Counted from the stretch's first letter, positions 11,811 to 21,338 are shown. The stretch: DNA of 64,000 bases from Nonomuraea fuscirosea (GCF_003001935.1 NZ_PVNG01000020.1:62001-126000), one strand, 5' to 3'. Notes: generated by a model not told the origin, from the sequence alone. Translations and numbers: made by a program.

Positions 11811-11921
11811 AGGATCACAAAATATCCGGTTAAACGGCGAAAAAGCGTAAAAATATTCCTTCCAGGGCGTGATCGCGTCTCGATACGTGGTCACAGGGTC
11901 ATGGCTCACTGGCGCTTCCGA

Positions 11922-11934
11922 TAGCCTCGATCGG
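11922..11934 (+). promoter_or_regulatory. Probable leaderless promoter of lysA (-10 TAGCCT)
   Basis: TAGCCT at 11922-11927 matches the actinobacterial TANNNT -10 element and lies seven bases before the GTG at 11935, so transcription would begin at the start codon. No ribosome site precedes that GTG. No good -35 hexamer is visible. Confidence 0.4.
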
Positions 11935-13317
11935 GTGAGTCGATTCGCCCACCCCGCCGGGGACCGGCACGCCGAGATGCTGCCGCACGAGCGCCCGCCG
12001 CTGGCGCCCGCCGACCTCAACCGGATCAACCCCTCGATCTGGCCCCGAACGTCGAGCCGGGCGGAAGGCGCGCTCACCGTCGGCGGCGTGGACGTGCGCG
12101 ACCTGGCCCGCGACCACGGCACCCCGCTCTACGTCATCGACGAGGACGACGTGCGCTCGCGCATGCGCGACTACGCGACGGCGTTCGCCGGCTCCGAGGT
12201 CCACTACGCCGGCAAGGCGTTCCTGTGCAAGGAGATCGTGCGCTGGCTCCAGGACGAGGGCCTCGGCCTCGACGTGGCCAGCAGCGGCGAGCTGGCGGTC
12301 GCGCTGAGCGTCGGCTTCCCGGCCGGGCGCATCACCATGCACGGCAACAACAAGTCCAAGGCCGAGCTGGCCAAGGCCCTGGAGGCCGGCGTCGGCCACA
12401 TCGTGGTCGACTCCTACGACGAGATCGCCAGGCTCGGCTACCTCGCCGAGCAGATGGGCGAGCGGCCCAAGGTGATGGTCAGGGTGACCACCGGGGTCGA
12501 GGCCCACACGCACGAGTTCATCGCCACGGCCCACGACGACCAGAAGTTCGGCCTGTCGCTGAACTCGGGGGCGGCGGCCGAGGCCGTGCGCCGCATCCTC
12601 GCCATGCCGCAGCTCCAGCTCGTCGGCCTGCACTCCCACATCGGCTCCCAGATCGTCGACACGGCCGGGTTCGAGGTGGCCGCGCGCCGGCTGGCCACGC
12701 TGCTCGTCCAGATCAAGGACGAACACGGCGTCGTGCTGCCCGAGCTCGACCTCGGCGGCGGCTACGGCATCGCCTACGTCGACGGCGACGAGGCCCCCGA
12801 CATCAAGGAGCTGGCCGACGGCCTGCGCGAGATCGTGGCCAAGGTCTGCGTGGACGCCGGCCTGCCCGTGCCCCGCCTGACCGTCGAGCCCGGCCGCACC
12901 ATCGTCGGCCCCGGCGGCATCACCCTCTACGAGGTCGGCACCATCAAGGACGTCGAGGGCCTGCGCACCTACGTGAGCATCGACGGCGGCATGAGCGACA
13001 ACGTGCGCACCGCGCTCTACGGCGCCGAATACACCGCCGCGCTGGCCAGCCGGGCCAGCGAGGCCGAGCCGATGCTCAGCCGCCTGGTCGGCAAGCACTG
13101 CGAGAGCGGCGACATCATCGTGCGCGACTTCCACCTCCCGGCCGACCTCGCCCCCGGTGACCTGATCGCCGTGGCCGCGACCGGCGCCTACTGCCGTTCG
13201 CTGGCCAACAACTACAACTACCTGCCCAGGCCCGCCGTGGTCGCCGTCTCAGGCGGCGTCTCCCGCGTGATCGTGCAGGGCGAGACCGAGGACGACTTGT
13301 TGAGGGGGCAGCTGTGA
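11935..13317 (+). CDS. lysA: Diaminopimelate decarboxylase
   Basis: Decarboxylates meso-diaminopimelate to L-lysine, the last step of lysine synthesis; PLP-dependent. The alanine-racemase-like barrel carries the PLP lysine Lys94 in HYAGKAF and the phosphate-binding GGGYG loop (LDLGGGYGIAYVDGD). The C-terminal domain has the active-site Cys in GKHCESGD. GTG at 11935 gives MSRFAHPAGDRHAEM, matching the N-terminus I know from streptomycete LysA, and 460 residues; an in-frame GTG at 11869 would add 22 unlikely residues. Its stop overlaps the GTG of hom. Position between the ArgS-like gene and hom is the classical actinobacterial order. Confidence 0.95.
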   Translation: MSRFAHPAGDRHAEMLPHERPPLAPADLNRINPSIWPRTSSRAEGALTVGGVDVRDLARDHGTPLYVIDEDDVRSRMRDYATAFAGSEVHYAGKAFLCKEIVRWLQDEGLGLDVASSGELAVALSVGFPAGRITMHGNNKSKAELAKALEAGVGHIVVDSYDEIARLGYLAEQMGERPKVMVRVTTGVEAHTHEFIATAHDDQKFGLSLNSGAAAEAVRRILAMPQLQLVGLHSHIGSQIVDTAGFEVAARRLATLLVQIKDEHGVVLPELDLGGGYGIAYVDGDEAPDIKELADGLREIVAKVCVDAGLPVPRLTVEPGRTIVGPGGITLYEVGTIKDVEGLRTYVSIDGGMSDNVRTALYGAEYTAALASRASEAEPMLSRLVGKHCESGDIIVRDFHLPADLAPGDLIAVAATGAYCRSLANNYNYLPRPAVVAVSGGVSRVIVQGETEDDLLRGQL

Positions 13318-14603
13318 AACCGCTGAAAGTGGCTCTGCTGGGCTGCGGCGTCGTCGGGTCTCAGGTCATCAGGCTCATGCACGAGCAGGCCGGCGACCTG
13401 GCCGCCCGCGTCGGGGCCCCGCTGGAGCTGGCCGGCGTCGCCGTGCGCAGGCTCGGCCGCAAACGCGACGTCGATGTCGACCCCGCGCTGCTGACCACCG
13501 ACGCCGAGGCGCTGGTCACCCGCGACGACGTCGACATCGTGATCGAGGTCATCGGCGGCATCGAGCCCGCCCGCTCGCTGATCGTCTCCGCCCTGTCCAG
13601 GGGCAAGTCCGTGGTCACCGCCAACAAGGCGCTGCTGGCCGCCGACGGCGCCACGCTGCACGAGGCCGCCAGGACCGGCCGCGGCGACCTCTACTTCGAG
13701 GCCAGCGTGGCCGGGGCCATCCCGCTGCTGCGCCCCCTGCGCGAGTCGCTGGCCGGCGACCACGTCAAACGGGTGCTCGGCATCGTCAACGGCACCACCA
13801 ACTACATCCTCGACAAGATGGACTCCACGGGCGCCTCCTTCACCGACGCCCTGGAGGAGGCCCAGACGCTCGGTTACGCCGAGGCCGACCCGACCGCCGA
13901 CGTCGAGGGCTTCGACGCCGCCGCCAAGGCCGCCATCCTGGCCGGGCTCGCCTTCCACAGCCGGGTGCGCGCCGAAGAGGTGCACCGCGAGGGCATCACC
14001 GACATCACCGCCACCGACGTCGCCTCCGCCAAGGCCATGGGCTACGTCATCAAGCTGCTGGCCATCTGCGCCCGCTCCGACGACGGCCGTTCCTTCGGCG
14101 TACGGGTCCACCCGGCGATGATCCCGCGCTCCCACCCGCTGGCCGGGGTGCGCGAGGCGTACAACGCGGTCTTCGTGGAGGCCGAGTCGGCCGGGCAGCT
14201 CATGTTCTACGGCAAGGGCGCCGGCGGGGCGCCGACCGCCTCCGCCGTGCTCGGCGACCTGGTGGCCGTCGGCCGCAACCGGCTGGCCGGCACGCGGGGG
14301 CCCGAGGAGTCCACCTACGCCGACCTGGCCGTCCACCCGATGGGCGACACCGTCACGCGCTGCCACGTGGCGCTCGACGTCGCCGACAAGCCGGGCGTGC
14401 TGGCGCGGGTGGCGGAGCTGTTCGCCAAGCACGACGTGTCGATCCAGACCGTGCGTCAGGAGGGGCACGGCGACGACGCCCAGCTCGTCATCGTCACCCA
14501 CCGCGCCACGGACGCCGCGCTGACGGCGACCATGGAGGGGCTGCGCGAGCTCGACATCGTGCGGGCGGTGGCGAGCGTGATGCGGGTCGAGGGCGACGAG
14601 TAA
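13314..14603 (+). CDS. hom: Homoserine dehydrogenase
   Basis: Reduces aspartate semialdehyde to homoserine, the branch point towards threonine and methionine. The N-terminal nucleotide-binding motif is GCGVVG (residues 10-15). The catalytic domain contains GIVNGTTNYIL and EADPTADVEGFDAAAK. A C-terminal ACT domain (about 355-425, starting HVALDVADKPGVLARVAEL) is the threonine feedback site in this family. Length 429 is normal for the monofunctional enzyme. GTG start overlaps the lysA stop (GTGA), so it is translationally coupled. Normally thrC follows directly; here three glycosyltransferase genes separate them. Confidence 0.95.
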   Translation: MKPLKVALLGCGVVGSQVIRLMHEQAGDLAARVGAPLELAGVAVRRLGRKRDVDVDPALLTTDAEALVTRDDVDIVIEVIGGIEPARSLIVSALSRGKSVVTANKALLAADGATLHEAARTGRGDLYFEASVAGAIPLLRPLRESLAGDHVKRVLGIVNGTTNYILDKMDSTGASFTDALEEAQTLGYAEADPTADVEGFDAAAKAAILAGLAFHSRVRAEEVHREGITDITATDVASAKAMGYVIKLLAICARSDDGRSFGVRVHPAMIPRSHPLAGVREAYNAVFVEAESAGQLMFYGKGAGGAPTASAVLGDLVAVGRNRLAGTRGPEESTYADLAVHPMGDTVTRCHVALDVADKPGVLARVAELFAKHDVSIQTVRQEGHGDDAQLVIVTHRATDAALTATMEGLRELDIVRAVASVMRVEGDE

Positions 14604-14794
14604 CGCGCGGGTCCCGCGGCCCGTGTTCGCCGGTTGCGCGGAGAGAAGTGGCGTCCGCACGCACCGGTTCGCGCAGCGAGACGGCGGTCGCGTTCACCGG
14701 TCGTGAACGACGGCGGTGTCCGGGTCCGCCGGGTGGTGGAACGGGCGTAGGGTAGGCGCCGATCGGTTGCCGAGCGGTCAGGAGCGCCTCGTCC

Positions 14795-15880
14795 ATGTCC
14801 CCCACCCCCTGCGGTTTCGCGCGTTCGCCGGAGAAGGAGCCGGCCCGCCTGCACTGGGCGGGCGACCTCGGGGCCGGCTGGGCGGTCGAAGGGCAGCCAC
14901 CCGACGTGGCCGCCCTGCGTCCGCTGCGCGGGCTGGAGATCGAGTGGCCGGACGCGCCGGTGCCGCTCGACGGCCTGCTGAGCCTGGCCGCCGCCGGCGT
15001 GCCGCTCACCGCCGAGCGCGCCGCGCCCTGGGTCCCCGCCGGCCTGGCCGACGTGCTCACCGACCGTGAGTGGCTCGCCCACACCGCCGACGGCACCGCC
15101 CGCTGCCTGGCCGACCTGCGCCGCGAGGAGCACAGCGTACGCCTGCGCCGCCTCGCCCATCCTCTGGCGGCGGTGCCGCAGGTGAGCATCGTGATGGCCA
15201 CCAGGCGGCCCGCGTTCGTCGGCGCGGCGCTGGCGCAGATGGAGCGTCAGCGCGACGTCTCGGCGGAGGTGCTGCTGGGTCTGCACGGCGTCGCGTTCGA
15301 GCAGGTGCGCGAGGCGGTCGAGTCCTGCTCCCTGCCCGTGCGGTGGGTCGAGGCGGACGCGTCCGTGCCGTTCGGCGAGGTGCTCAACCAGGCCGCCGCG
15401 CTCGCGGGCGGCGACCTCGTGGCGAAGTGGGACGACGACGACTGGTACGGGCCGCGCCATCTGGCCGACCTGTTCATGGCGCTCACGTACGCGGGGGCCG
15501 ACGTGGTGGGCACGACAGCGGAGTTCTTCTACCTGGAGCCGTTGCGGGCGACGATCAGGCGCACGACGTTCGCCAGTGGGGCGAGTTATCCGAGTGAGGT
15601 CTATTCCGACCATGTCGCCGGTGGCACGATCATGGTGCCTCGGGCGAAATTTCACGAAATAGGCGGCTTTCCCGCTCTGCCGCAAGCCGTCGATCGCGAG
15701 TTCCTGAAGGCGGCCGAGCAGGCCGGAGCCCGTATCTACCGCACCCACGGTCTCGGCTACGTCCTGCGCCGCGGCCTCAGCGGCGACCACACCTGGCAAC
15801 TGCCCCTGGCCCACTTCCTCAAGGTGGCCGTCAACCAGTGGCGCGGCTTCCGCCCGAGCCTGCTCATGGAAGCCGCATGA
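14795..15880 (+). CDS. Family 2 glycosyltransferase with N-terminal extension
   Basis: A 361-residue soluble GT-A glycosyltransferase. About 1-125 is a unique extension without a recognised fold; the GT2 domain starts at VPQVSIVMATRRPAFVGAAL and carries the metal-binding run KWDDDDWYGPRHL near residue 210. Later motifs are the acceptor-side GGTIMVPRAKFHEIGGF and VDREFLKAAEQAGARIYR. The GT domain resembles the C-terminal part of the protein at 9332-11176. The stop overlaps the next gene (ATGA), so both form an operon. It interrupts the usual hom-thrC adjacency. Sugar donor and product unknown; a surface polysaccharide or glycoprotein is likely. Confidence 0.82.
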   Translation: MSPTPCGFARSPEKEPARLHWAGDLGAGWAVEGQPPDVAALRPLRGLEIEWPDAPVPLDGLLSLAAAGVPLTAERAAPWVPAGLADVLTDREWLAHTADGTARCLADLRREEHSVRLRRLAHPLAAVPQVSIVMATRRPAFVGAALAQMERQRDVSAEVLLGLHGVAFEQVREAVESCSLPVRWVEADASVPFGEVLNQAAALAGGDLVAKWDDDDWYGPRHLADLFMALTYAGADVVGTTAEFFYLEPLRATIRRTTFASGASYPSEVYSDHVAGGTIMVPRAKFHEIGGFPALPQAVDREFLKAAEQAGARIYRTHGLGYVLRRGLSGDHTWQLPLAHFLKVAVNQWRGFRPSLLMEAA

Positions 15881-17634
15881 CCACCGTCCGAGACGGCTCC
15901 GCAGAGCACCCGGAGGAGCAGGGTGACGAGAGCCGGTTACCGGCGGGCCGGTCAGCGTCGGCCGGGCGGGTGCGGGGCAACGACTATCGGGTACTCGACG
16001 TACCGGGGGAGGACTTCACACCGGCCATGACGGTCAGCGTGGTCATCCCGGCCTACGGTGGCCGGCGTGAGCTCGATCTGGTGCTGGCCGCGCTGGCCAG
16101 GCAGACGTACCCGGCGGAGCTGACCGAGGTCGTCGTCGTGGACAACGGCAGTGAGCCGCCGCTCCGACTGCCCGCCGAACGCCCCGCCGCCACCCGGCTG
16201 ATCCGCTGCGAACGCCCCGGCCGGGCCGCCGCGCGGAACGCCGGACTGGCCGCGGCGAGCGGTGAGGTGATCCACTGGCTCGACTCCGACGTGGTGCTGA
16301 CGCCGGGCGCGATCGAGGCGCACATGCGCTGGCACCACGCGGTGCCCTACGCGGTGGTGACCGGCTACCTCAGGTTCACCGAGGCCGTGTTGCCCGCCGA
16401 ACTGCCCGCCGACCTCGACGCGTACTTCGAGCCGGCCGAGCCGCACGCCTGGATCGTGGACCTGGTCGATCGCACCGACGGCCTCACCGCCAACCCGCAG
16501 CGCCCCTTCAGTCTGCACGTCGGCGGCGCGACCTCGGTCAACGCCCGGCTGATCGCGGCGGCGGGGCCGATGGACGACGATCTCGTCCTCGGCCAGGACA
16601 CCGAGATGGGCTACCGGCTGTGGCAGGCGGGCGCGGTCTTCGTACCTGAGCCGGCGGCCCGCGCCTACCATCTCGGGCCGACGATGCGGATGCGCGACAA
16701 GCAGCCCGTCGACCGGGTCAGCCACGCGTTCGTGGCCGACCGCATCCCGGCCTACCGCTGGCTGAGGGGCCATCCCGGACGGCAGTGGAAGGTCCCGTAC
16801 GTCACCGCGGTCGTGGACGGAACGGCCGGATACGACCCCGTACGAGCCAGTGTGGACGCGTTGCTGGCCGGCACCGTCCCCGACGTGTCCGTGCTGCTGA
16901 CAGGCCCCTGGGACACCCTCGACCGCGACCGCCGCGCCCCGCTCAAGGACCCGGCGCTGGAACTGGTGCTGGTCCACGGCCACTACGAGCACGAGGGCCG
17001 GGTACGCCTGGCCGCGAGCGGCGACGGCGGGGGACACGCCGGTGCCGACGGGGCCGTGGACCCGGCCGTCCCCTACGTCCTGCGCCTGCCCGCCGGCTGG
17101 ATCCCCGGCGAGGACACCCTCGCCCGCCTGCTCGACCTGGCCCGCGACGAGGGCCTCGGCCTGGTCAACGTGCTGCTGCGCGAGTCGGCGGAAGGGGTCG
17201 TCACGGCCCGCCTGGAACGCGCCGCGGCCTTCGCCAGGGCCCGCCTGGTCGCCGCACCGGGGGAGGACCTGGACGACGCGGTGGACACGGTGTCGGGCGT
17301 CGTCTGGGTGGACGGCGACACCTACGGCTTCACCACCTTCACCGCCACCGAGGCGCGGACGCCGCAGGGCCGGCGGGGGGCGTACCGGGCCGGGATCGAG
17401 GCGCGGGCGGAGGTGGAGCGGCTGACCGCGGAGGCCGAGCGGCTGCGCGGGCAGATCGCCAAGTGGAAGGAGGAGGCGGGCCGCTGGCGCAAGTCGGCCG
17501 TGGAGCTGCGCCGCGAGGTCGGCACGCTGCGCCGCGGGGTCGCCGCCGCCGAACGCGCCGCCCAGGCCCAGCAGAGCCTGCGCACGGTGGTGTCGGCCAC
17601 CAAACGCGCCCTCCGCAAACGCCTGCGCGGCTGA
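15877..17634 (+). CDS. Family 2 glycosyltransferase with C-terminal coiled coil
   Basis: A 585-residue soluble GT2 enzyme. After a charged N-terminal tail of about 50 residues comes MTVSVVIPAYGGRRELDLVL. The nucleotide/metal motif is HWLDSDVV, and the acceptor region includes GATSVNARLIAAAGPMDDD and LGQDTEMGYRLW. A second alpha/beta segment from VPYVTAVVDG carries SVLLTGPWDTLDRDRR. The last 80 residues are an Arg/Glu coiled coil ending KRALRKRLRG. ATG at 15877 is preferred over 15838 because it overlaps the upstream stop (ATGA). It is a clear paralogue of the convergent gene at 17669-19159. Likely surface-glycan assembly. Confidence 0.82.
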   Translation: MTTVRDGSAEHPEEQGDESRLPAGRSASAGRVRGNDYRVLDVPGEDFTPAMTVSVVIPAYGGRRELDLVLAALARQTYPAELTEVVVVDNGSEPPLRLPAERPAATRLIRCERPGRAAARNAGLAAASGEVIHWLDSDVVLTPGAIEAHMRWHHAVPYAVVTGYLRFTEAVLPAELPADLDAYFEPAEPHAWIVDLVDRTDGLTANPQRPFSLHVGGATSVNARLIAAAGPMDDDLVLGQDTEMGYRLWQAGAVFVPEPAARAYHLGPTMRMRDKQPVDRVSHAFVADRIPAYRWLRGHPGRQWKVPYVTAVVDGTAGYDPVRASVDALLAGTVPDVSVLLTGPWDTLDRDRRAPLKDPALELVLVHGHYEHEGRVRLAASGDGGGHAGADGAVDPAVPYVLRLPAGWIPGEDTLARLLDLARDEGLGLVNVLLRESAEGVVTARLERAAAFARARLVAAPGEDLDDAVDTVSGVVWVDGDTYGFTTFTATEARTPQGRRGAYRAGIEARAEVERLTAEAERLRGQIAKWKEEAGRWRKSAVELRREVGTLRRGVAAAERAAQAQQSLRTVVSATKRALRKRLRG

Positions 17635-17668
17635 CGCCTTCGCGCAGGGCGTGCGGAGCGGCGCGCGG

Positions 17669-19159
17669 TCAGTTCGGGCGTAGGGCGGACTTCAGGCGGC
17701 GGAGCAGGGTCTTCTCCGGTGGTTCCACCGTCACCGGCGGTTCCACCGCGACCTTGACCGGTGCGGGGATGGTGACCGGCTCGGGCTGCGCGGGAGCGGG
17801 CCAGAAGCGGTCCGGCGGCTCGTGGCGTACCCCGTGCGTGGTGTCGATGACCTCGTCGAGGTCGTCGCCGGGCTCGGTGAGCAGTACGGCGCGGCCGAGC
17901 GCCGAGGTGCGCTCCAGGCGGGCCGTGCGCCCGTCGGGCAGGTCCACGACGAGCACGCCCGTGAGGTCCTTCTGCACCGACTCGATCATCCGCTCCAGCG
18001 TCGCCCGGTGCAGCGGCACGTCCACCGGCCCCCGGTAGCGGAACGGCGTCGGCGCGGGCGTCGGAGCGGCCTCGTCGATGAGGCGGATCCGGTCGTCGTG
18101 CGCGAACAGGTCACGCATGAGCCGCAGCTCGAAGCAAGGGTCGGACAGTGCGAACCGGCGCGAGTCGTCCAGCCGCGACCACGGCCCCACCAGCGTCACC
18201 ACGACGTCCTGGAGCTTGCCGTCCAGCGCCGCCGCGACCGCCTGCCGCACCACGGACTCCGAGGTGTCGGTGACGTCGAGCACGACCTCCACGTACGGCA
18301 CCAGCCACCGCCGCCCCCGGTCCTTGCGCAGGTCCCTGCGCAGCGGGATGCGGTGCGCCAGGTACGGCTCCACCGCCCGCACCGCCCGCTCCCTGTCGCG
18401 GTGCTGGGCCGGCAGCCCCAGGTGCACGGCCTGGGCATCGGCGTCGGGCACGAAGACGACGCCGTGCATGGCGAGGCGGTAGGAGAACTCGGTGTCCTCG
18501 CCCCGCGCCACGTTCGGGTCGAGACCGCCCACGGCGTGGAAGACCTCCCTGGGCAGGGCGAAGGTCGGTCCGGTGCACACGTGGTACGGATTGCGGCTCT
18601 TGCGCAGCCCATCGGTCTTGGCGATCGTGGCCTCGGTCGAGCTCGCCCTGGCCCCTTCGAGGTCGAACACCTCGTCCAGCCGCTTGGCCGCGGCGACCTG
18701 GGCGGCGGTGACGGGCGGCAGCTCGACGAACTTCTTCATCCCGATCGTGACCAGGTAGTCCGTCACGTGGTGCCACCGGGCCAGCGCCTCGAGGTGCTCG
18801 CGGCAGGCCACCATGTCGGCGTCGAGCCGCTGGATGATCTCGCCGTCGGCCGCCTTGGCGCCGGTGTTGACCGCGTTGGAGATGCCCCAGCCGTCGCGGA
18901 CCCGTACGAGACGGGTGTTGACCGGGCGCAGCTCCGGCAGCCGGATCGGCGGCCTGCTGCCGTCGTCGACGACCAGCACCTCCATGAGGTGCTCCGGATA
19001 CGTCTGTACGGACAGTGCGGCCAGCGTCAGATCGAGCTTGTCCTGCCCGCCGTGCGCGGGTATCACCACGCTCAAGGAAAGTGCGGGTGACCAGGCGCCG
19101 AGCTGCGGTGCCGCCACTGGTGAATAGTCGTTCTGCCTCAGAGCAGGACGCGCGTTCAT
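17669..19159 (-). CDS. Family 2 glycosyltransferase, paralogue in inverted orientation
   Basis: A 496-residue GT2 protein. LSVVIPAHGGQDKLDLTLAA starts the GT-A domain; QRLDADMVACREHL holds the DxD motif; HVCTGPTFALPREVFHAVGG and GEDTEFSYRLAMHG follow. The second segment (VPYVEVVLDV, VVVTLVGPWSRLDDSRRF) matches the same part of the protein at 15877-17634, so the two genes are tail-to-tail duplicates 34 bases apart. The tail is Pro/Val-rich and ends TLLRRLKSALRPN. ATG at 19159 follows a GGGGGT ribosome site; the open frame continues upstream across antisense thrC but that part is not protein-like. Likely glycan assembly. Confidence 0.8.
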   Translation of the reverse strand: MNARPALRQNDYSPVAAPQLGAWSPALSLSVVIPAHGGQDKLDLTLAALSVQTYPEHLMEVLVVDDGSRPPIRLPELRPVNTRLVRVRDGWGISNAVNTGAKAADGEIIQRLDADMVACREHLEALARWHHVTDYLVTIGMKKFVELPPVTAAQVAAAKRLDEVFDLEGARASSTEATIAKTDGLRKSRNPYHVCTGPTFALPREVFHAVGGLDPNVARGEDTEFSYRLAMHGVVFVPDADAQAVHLGLPAQHRDRERAVRAVEPYLAHRIPLRRDLRKDRGRRWLVPYVEVVLDVTDTSESVVRQAVAAALDGKLQDVVVTLVGPWSRLDDSRRFALSDPCFELRLMRDLFAHDDRIRLIDEAAPTPAPTPFRYRGPVDVPLHRATLERMIESVQKDLTGVLVVDLPDGRTARLERTSALGRAVLLTEPGDDLDEVIDTTHGVRHEPPDRFWPAPAQPEPVTIPAPVKVAVEPPVTVEPPEKTLLRRLKSALRPN

Positions 19160-19315
19160 GGTCGTGACCCCCTGCCGAGACCTTATCGGGAGATGCTGAG
19201 AATTTCCTGAATAGTGCCCCTGTCCAATGGACGAGTCCGACCCGTGGACACGGCTCAGCGACGGTCTCCCGCACCCCGTACACTCGGTGCCCAACAGCGC
19301 AGGTAGGGAGTCATC

Positions 19316-20374
19316 ATGAGCAGGTCGTGGCGTGGCCTCATCGAGGAGTACCGCGAGCGTCTTCCGGTCACCGCGAAGACGCCGGTCATCACGCTGCTCG
19401 AGGGCGGCACGCCGCTGGTGCCCGCGCACCGCGTCTCGGCCCTCACGGGGTGTGACGTCTACCTGAAGGTGGAGGGGGCCAACCCGACGGGCAGCTTCAA
19501 GGACCGCGGGATGACGATGGCCATCAGCAAGGCGGTGGAAGAGGGGGCCAAGGCGGTCATCTGCGCCTCCACCGGCAACACCTCGGCCTCGGCGGCGGCC
19601 TACGCCGTGCGCGCCGGGCTCACCTGCGCCGTGCTGGTGCCGCGGGGGAAGATCGCCATGGGCAAGCTGGCCCAGGCGCTCGTGCACGGGGCCACGCTGC
19701 TGCAGGTCGAGGGGTCGTTCGACGACTGCCTGGAGATGACCCGCAAGCTGTCGTCCAGCTATCCCATCGCGCTGGTCAACTCGGTCAACCCGTTCCGGCT
19801 GCAGGGGCAGAAGACGGCGGCGTTCGAGATCGTCGACACGCTCGGCGACGCCCCCGACATCCACTGCATCCCGGTGGGCAACGCGGGCAACATCTCGGCC
19901 TACTGGATGGGCTACCAGGAATACTTCGACGACGGGGTCGCCACCAGGCGGCCGCGCATGTTCGGCTTCCAGGCCAGCGGCTCGGCGCCGATCGTCGAGG
20001 GCGCGCCCGTCGCCCATCCGCACACGATCGCCACCGCGATCCGCATCGGCAACCCGGCCTCGTGGTCGCTGGCCACCGCGGCCCGCGACGATTCCGGCGG
20101 GACCATCCAGGCGGTGACCGACCGGCAGATCGCGGCGGCGTACAAGCTGCTGGCGCAGGAGGAGGGCGTGTTCGTCGAGCTCGCCTCGGCCGCCAGCGTC
20201 GCGGGCTTGCTGCAGGCCCACGCGCAGGGCATGGTGGAGCCGGGGCAGCGCATCGTCTGCACGGTCACGGGCAACGGACTGAAGGACCCCGACTGGGCCA
20301 TCTCGGGGGCTCCGGCGCCGGTGGTCATCCCCATCGACGTCCACGCCGCCGCGGCGGCGCTCAACCTCGCCTGA
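19316..20374 (+). CDS. thrC: Threonine synthase
   Basis: Converts O-phosphohomoserine to threonine; PLP enzyme of fold type II. The PLP lysine is Lys62 in NPTGSFKDRGM, the phosphate-binding loop is the Gly-rich GNAGNISAYW, and ASTGNTSASAAAYA is the characteristic Ser/Thr/Asn stretch. Length 352 is the short class common in actinobacteria. ATG follows AGGGAG; TACACT at 19279-19284 is a possible -10 element, so it probably has its own promoter after being separated from hom. thrB follows after 39 bases. Confidence 0.95.
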   Translation: MSRSWRGLIEEYRERLPVTAKTPVITLLEGGTPLVPAHRVSALTGCDVYLKVEGANPTGSFKDRGMTMAISKAVEEGAKAVICASTGNTSASAAAYAVRAGLTCAVLVPRGKIAMGKLAQALVHGATLLQVEGSFDDCLEMTRKLSSSYPIALVNSVNPFRLQGQKTAAFEIVDTLGDAPDIHCIPVGNAGNISAYWMGYQEYFDDGVATRRPRMFGFQASGSAPIVEGAPVAHPHTIATAIRIGNPASWSLATAARDDSGGTIQAVTDRQIAAAYKLLAQEEGVFVELASAASVAGLLQAHAQGMVEPGQRIVCTVTGNGLKDPDWAISGAPAPVVIPIDVHAAAAALNLA

Positions 20375-20413
20375 CGGGGGCGCACGGGGGAGTGACGAGA
20401 GAAAAGTGAACGC

Positions 20414-21319
20414 ATGAGGACCGTTGACATCCGCGTGCCCGCCACTTCGGCGAACCTGGGCCCCGGATACGACGCGCTGGGGCTGGCGCTGAACCTGCAC
20501 GACGAGGTCAGGGCCACGCTCAGCGACGAGCGCGGCGTCCACGTCACCGTGGCAGGCGAGGGCGCGGGGGAGGTGGATCTAGGCGAGGGGCATCTGGTCG
20601 TCAAGGCGATGCGCGCGGCGTTCGGCCGCATGGGGGTGCCCCAGCCGGAGGGGATACGCCTGCACTGCCACAACCGGATCCCGCACGCGCGCGGGCTCGG
20701 ATCCTCATCGGCCGCCGTGTGCGCGGGCATTCTCGCCGCGCGCGCCCTGGCCGATGGTGAGCTCTCCGACGACGACGTCTACGCGCTGGCCACCGAGATG
20801 GAGGGTCATCCGGACAACGTGGCGCCCTGCCTGGCCGGCGGGCTGACCGTGGCCTGGTTCGACCACGCCGGGGTTGCGCGTATGGTGAAACTGGCTGCCG
20901 ACCAGCGCGTCCGTCCAGTCGTCGTCGTTCCGTCGACGCGGCTGTCCACGGAGGCCGCACGGGGGCTCCTGCCGAAGGACGTGCCCCACGAGGACGCCTC
21001 CTTCAACGCCGGCCGGGCCGCGCTGCTGATCGCCGCGCTGACCCAGCGGCCGGAGCCGGAGCTTCTGCTGGCCGCCACGGAAGACCGCCTTCACCAGCAC
21101 TACCGCGCGCCTGCCATGCGGCAGAGCGCGGATCTGGTAGAACGTCTCCGTGCAGTGGGCGTGCCCGCGGTCGTTTCGGGAGCGGGTCCCACGGTTCTTG
21201 CGTTTTCGACCTCGGATACGCAGGATTTGATCGCGCCAGAAGTGGGTAATGACTGGCACATCCAGCAAATGGACGTCGACCCGGTTGGGGCGGACGTTCA
21301 GTTCCCCGAGACACGCTGA
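20414..21319 (+). CDS. thrB: Homoserine kinase
   Basis: Phosphorylates homoserine to give the substrate of threonine synthase. GHMP-kinase fold: N-terminal VRVPATSANLGPGYDALGLA-type motif, ATP loop IPHARGLGSSSAAV, and C-terminal GAGPTVLAF motif. Length 301 is typical. The gene is 39 bases after thrC and probably cotranscribed. The C-terminal tail (DWHIQQMDVDPVGADVQ) is ordinary for actinobacterial ThrB. No anomaly seen. Confidence 0.95.
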   Translation: MRTVDIRVPATSANLGPGYDALGLALNLHDEVRATLSDERGVHVTVAGEGAGEVDLGEGHLVVKAMRAAFGRMGVPQPEGIRLHCHNRIPHARGLGSSSAAVCAGILAARALADGELSDDDVYALATEMEGHPDNVAPCLAGGLTVAWFDHAGVARMVKLAADQRVRPVVVVPSTRLSTEAARGLLPKDVPHEDASFNAGRAALLIAALTQRPEPELLLAATEDRLHQHYRAPAMRQSADLVERLRAVGVPAVVSGAGPTVLAFSTSDTQDLIAPEVGNDWHIQQMDVDPVGADVQFPETR

Positions 21320-21338
21320 TACCTCTTTAGACCTTCAG

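Noticed and set aside
7627..19159. Genomic island acquired by a mobile element
   Set aside because: No transposase, integrase, tRNA edge or flanking direct repeat was seen, and GC content and codon use look like the neighbours. Insertion is inferred only from gene order.
19160..20542. Minus-strand open frame continuing upstream of the GT2 gene through thrC
   Set aside because: The protein-like part starts at ATG 19159; the extension is antisense to thrC and has shadow-type composition.
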